A DNA stretch of 5,773 nucleotides from Candidatus Zixiibacteriota bacterium (GTDB lineage Bacteria; Zixibacteria; MSB-5A5; JAABVY01). The stretch lies in NCBI GenBank assembly GCA_011777135.1, contig JAABVY010000132.1, forward strand, positions 1-5,773, given 5' to 3'. The translations under genes were made by a program, and so were the position numbers. The notes beneath the pieces were generated by a model. That model saw only the letters and a program-made list of their open reading frames with translations. It did no database searches and was not told the DNA's origin. Shown here piece after piece: positions 4,159 through 5,773 of the stretch (positions are counted from its first letter, which is position 1; each line of letters begins with the position of its first letter).

Positions 4159-5773
4159 AAATACTGAAGCATTTTAAAGCGCCTCTTAGAGTATTGGTTG
4201 TTTTTCTGCTCCTTATATTGCTTTTGTACATTCTAGCCACCCAAACAACCTTGCTCGAACGTTTGGCGGTCAAGATATTCCAGAGTTCTGTAGGTAACAA
4301 GTATAACCTGCAGCTTTCAGTCGGGGATTTAGGGGGCTCACTGATCTCGGGCCTCATAGTCAGCGACTTGCTGATTCACTACAATAGCAGGGACACCTCA
4401 TTTCAGGTGGCACGAATAGAGAGGCTGGAATTGAGTTATTCACTGACAGATATCTGGCGCGGAAGATGGATCCTGAATAAAGCGGTGCTGGACAATCTCG
4501 AAATCGGGCTGCGTTCCGATCTCCTGGAGCAGTTCAAAGATACCGGTGATGAGGATGAGGAAGATGGCAAACGCACCTCTGTCAAGATTGAAGAACTTAC
4601 AATAAGGTCGGCATCCTTAAAAAACTTCGAGCGGGAGAAGCCGCTTATATTCGACAGCCTTGATCTTTTCAGTTCTTTTGACATGGGTGAGGATTCAATT
4701 CATCTCAGAATCGACAGCTCAAGCGTAAATCTGGCCTTAATCGACAGGCGTGTGAATGAACTCAGAGGTCATTTTGTTTATGCCGACACCATCCTGCTTG
4801 CAGATTCTGCTTATGTCGAGGCAATAGAATCGCAAGTCTTACTGTCAGCCCGATTAACCAATCTGGACAGCCTCGAGTACAATGCCGATGTCTACCGTTC
4901 GCATTTCGATCTGGCTCAAATTGGAGCGCTTCTGGATGCAGAACTGGAGGGTTTTATGGATCTCCAGGGTGAGATCTGGGGCGCTGCTGATCATATCAAT
5001 GGTGACATCGCCCTGAACGGGGATTTATTCGGTAACCGCTTGAATCAAATCACTACCGAAGTTGAATTTTTTAATAATCAATTATTCTTTACAAATTTGC
5101 AGGGCGGTGCGCTCAATTCTACCTTGCAGGGAAATGCCTATCTCGATCTGGGCGCGAGTCCCAATGAATACATATTCAATGGACGGATGCAGGATTTCAA
5201 TCTGAATTCCCTGGTTGAGAATACGTTTGAGACTTCTTTTACTGGAGAGTTGACTCTTGACGGACGCAGTTTCTCTGAGGATGATCTGGAAATGGCATTC
5301 AGGTTTTACCTGGACAGTGGATATTTCGATGTATATGAGTTTGATTCAGTTTATGGTTATGCTAGGGTTTATATTGATTCGATCGTCTTCGATGAGCCGC
5401 TCACTGTTTTGAAAGACCAGGCCAAAATTACGGCGACGGGAATTATCGACTATGAAGGCACAATGGATATAAGCGGACACGGAGATTTCGAGAATCTCGA
5501 TCCGTTGATGAGCCTTATAAATCTGCAAGACATGGATATCTCGGGCAGGGGTGGCGGAAATTTCAATTTTTACGGGCGGGTCGATAATCCACATCTAAAT
5601 GCGGAATTCAGTTCAGATTCGTTGAATGCTTATGGTATGGTCAGCGACAGTGTTGATCTGGATCTCAATTTGAGGACATTTGCTACAAAGCTGGACGGGA
5701 AGATGAGAATATGGAGCGGTAGTTTTCATTATGCTGACTATGACGGCGACAGCATTTTCTCAGAGGTGGTTTT
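4155..5773 (+). CDS. TamB/AsmA-like envelope protein, 3'-truncated
   Basis: The frame starts at ATG 4155 and stays open to the right edge (539 complete codons). Residues 11-28 form one hydrophobic N-terminal anchor (LRVLVVFLLLILLLYILA). A TamB/AsmA-like start follows: LLERLAVKIFQSSVGNKYNL, GDLGGSLISGLIVSDLLIH (57-75), then ARIERLELSYSLTDIWRGRW and KAVLDNLEIGL. After an acidic loop (residues 129-138), the rest is a run of alternating beta-strand-like segments rich in Asp, Ser, Leu and Gly, with recurring units such as LEGFMDLQGEIWG, INGDIALNGDLFG and FTGELTLDGRSF. This is typical of the long repeating beta-groove of TamB-like proteins, which span the periplasm and are linked to lipid transport and outer-membrane assembly. 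The C-terminal DUF490 domain, which would settle TamB against other AsmA-like proteins, lies outside the window. The ATGA overlap with the CMD gene and a GAGGA directly abutting the start suggest translation coupled to the upstream gene. Confidence 0.8.
   Translation, partial: MKILKHFKAPLRVLVVFLLLILLLYILATQTTLLERLAVKIFQSSVGNKYNLQLSVGDLGGSLISGLIVSDLLIHYNSRDTSFQVARIERLELSYSLTDIWRGRWILNKAVLDNLEIGLRSDLLEQFKDTGDEDEEDGKRTSVKIEELTIRSASLKNFEREKPLIFDSLDLFSSFDMGEDSIHLRIDSSSVNLALIDRRVNELRGHFVYADTILLADSAYVEAIESQVLLSARLTNLDSLEYNADVYRSHFDLAQIGALLDAELEGFMDLQGEIWGAADHINGDIALNGDLFGNRLNQITTEVEFFNNQLFFTNLQGGALNSTLQGNAYLDLGASPNEYIFNGRMQDFNLNSLVENTFETSFTGELTLDGRSFSEDDLEMAFRFYLDSGYFDVYEFDSVYGYARVYIDSIVFDEPLTVLKDQAKITATGIIDYEGTMDISGHGDFENLDPLMSLINLQDMDISGRGGGNFNFYGRVDNPHLNAEFSSDSLNAYGMVSDSVDLDLNLRTFATKLDGKMRIWSGSFHYADYDGDSIFSEVV

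Noticed and set aside
4436..5594. Antisense open frames opposite the TamB-like gene
   Set aside because: The + frame is uninterrupted from 4155 to the edge with a coherent protein pattern; the minus-strand frames are short and have no recognisable content.

Overview
The window reads as chromosomal DNA from a Gram-negative (two-membrane) bacterium of middling GC content. The main evidence for two membranes is a gene whose start resembles TamB/AsmA proteins, which span the periplasm, next to an RpoE-type envelope-stress cassette. The gene combination would suit an uncultured FCB-type or Zixibacteria-like lineage, but this is only an impression; nothing here fixes the taxonomy. All supported genes lie on the + strand, and I saw no rRNA, tRNA, CRISPR array, insertion sequence or phage gene.

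Layout. (1) Positions 1-762 hold the 3' part of a DUF401-family polytopic membrane protein. (2) The gap at 763-908 carries a possible GGAAC-type (ECF sigma) promoter and a doubtful 30-codon membrane microORF. (3) Positions 909-3367 are a compact cassette: an ECF sigma factor, a membrane-anchored zinc-finger anti-sigma factor overlapping it by 44 bp, and, 7 bp further on, a secreted HtrA/DegP-like protein with one PDZ domain. (4) The gap at 3368-3528 contains a near-consensus housekeeping promoter. (5) A carboxymuconolactone-decarboxylase-like gene follows (about 3529-4158); it has no ATG/GTG/TTG start that would preserve its conserved N-terminus and probably starts at ATT. (6) The TamB/AsmA-like gene overlaps its stop codon in an ATGA junction and runs off the right edge.

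How the genes may work together. The cassette follows the logic of rpoE-rseA or algU-mucA-mucD: the anti-sigma holds the sigma factor at the inner membrane and an envelope protein senses or relieves stress. The notable point is that the HtrA-like protein is catalytically dead by sequence. The active-site His is Ser93 and the nucleophile Ser is Ala189 (GNSGG became GCAGG), while the fold motifs, the Asp and the PDZ domain remain. It is therefore more likely a periplasmic peptide-binding sensor or chaperone acting on the anti-sigma than a protease. The downstream TamB-like gene fits an envelope-maintenance theme but appears to have its own promoter.
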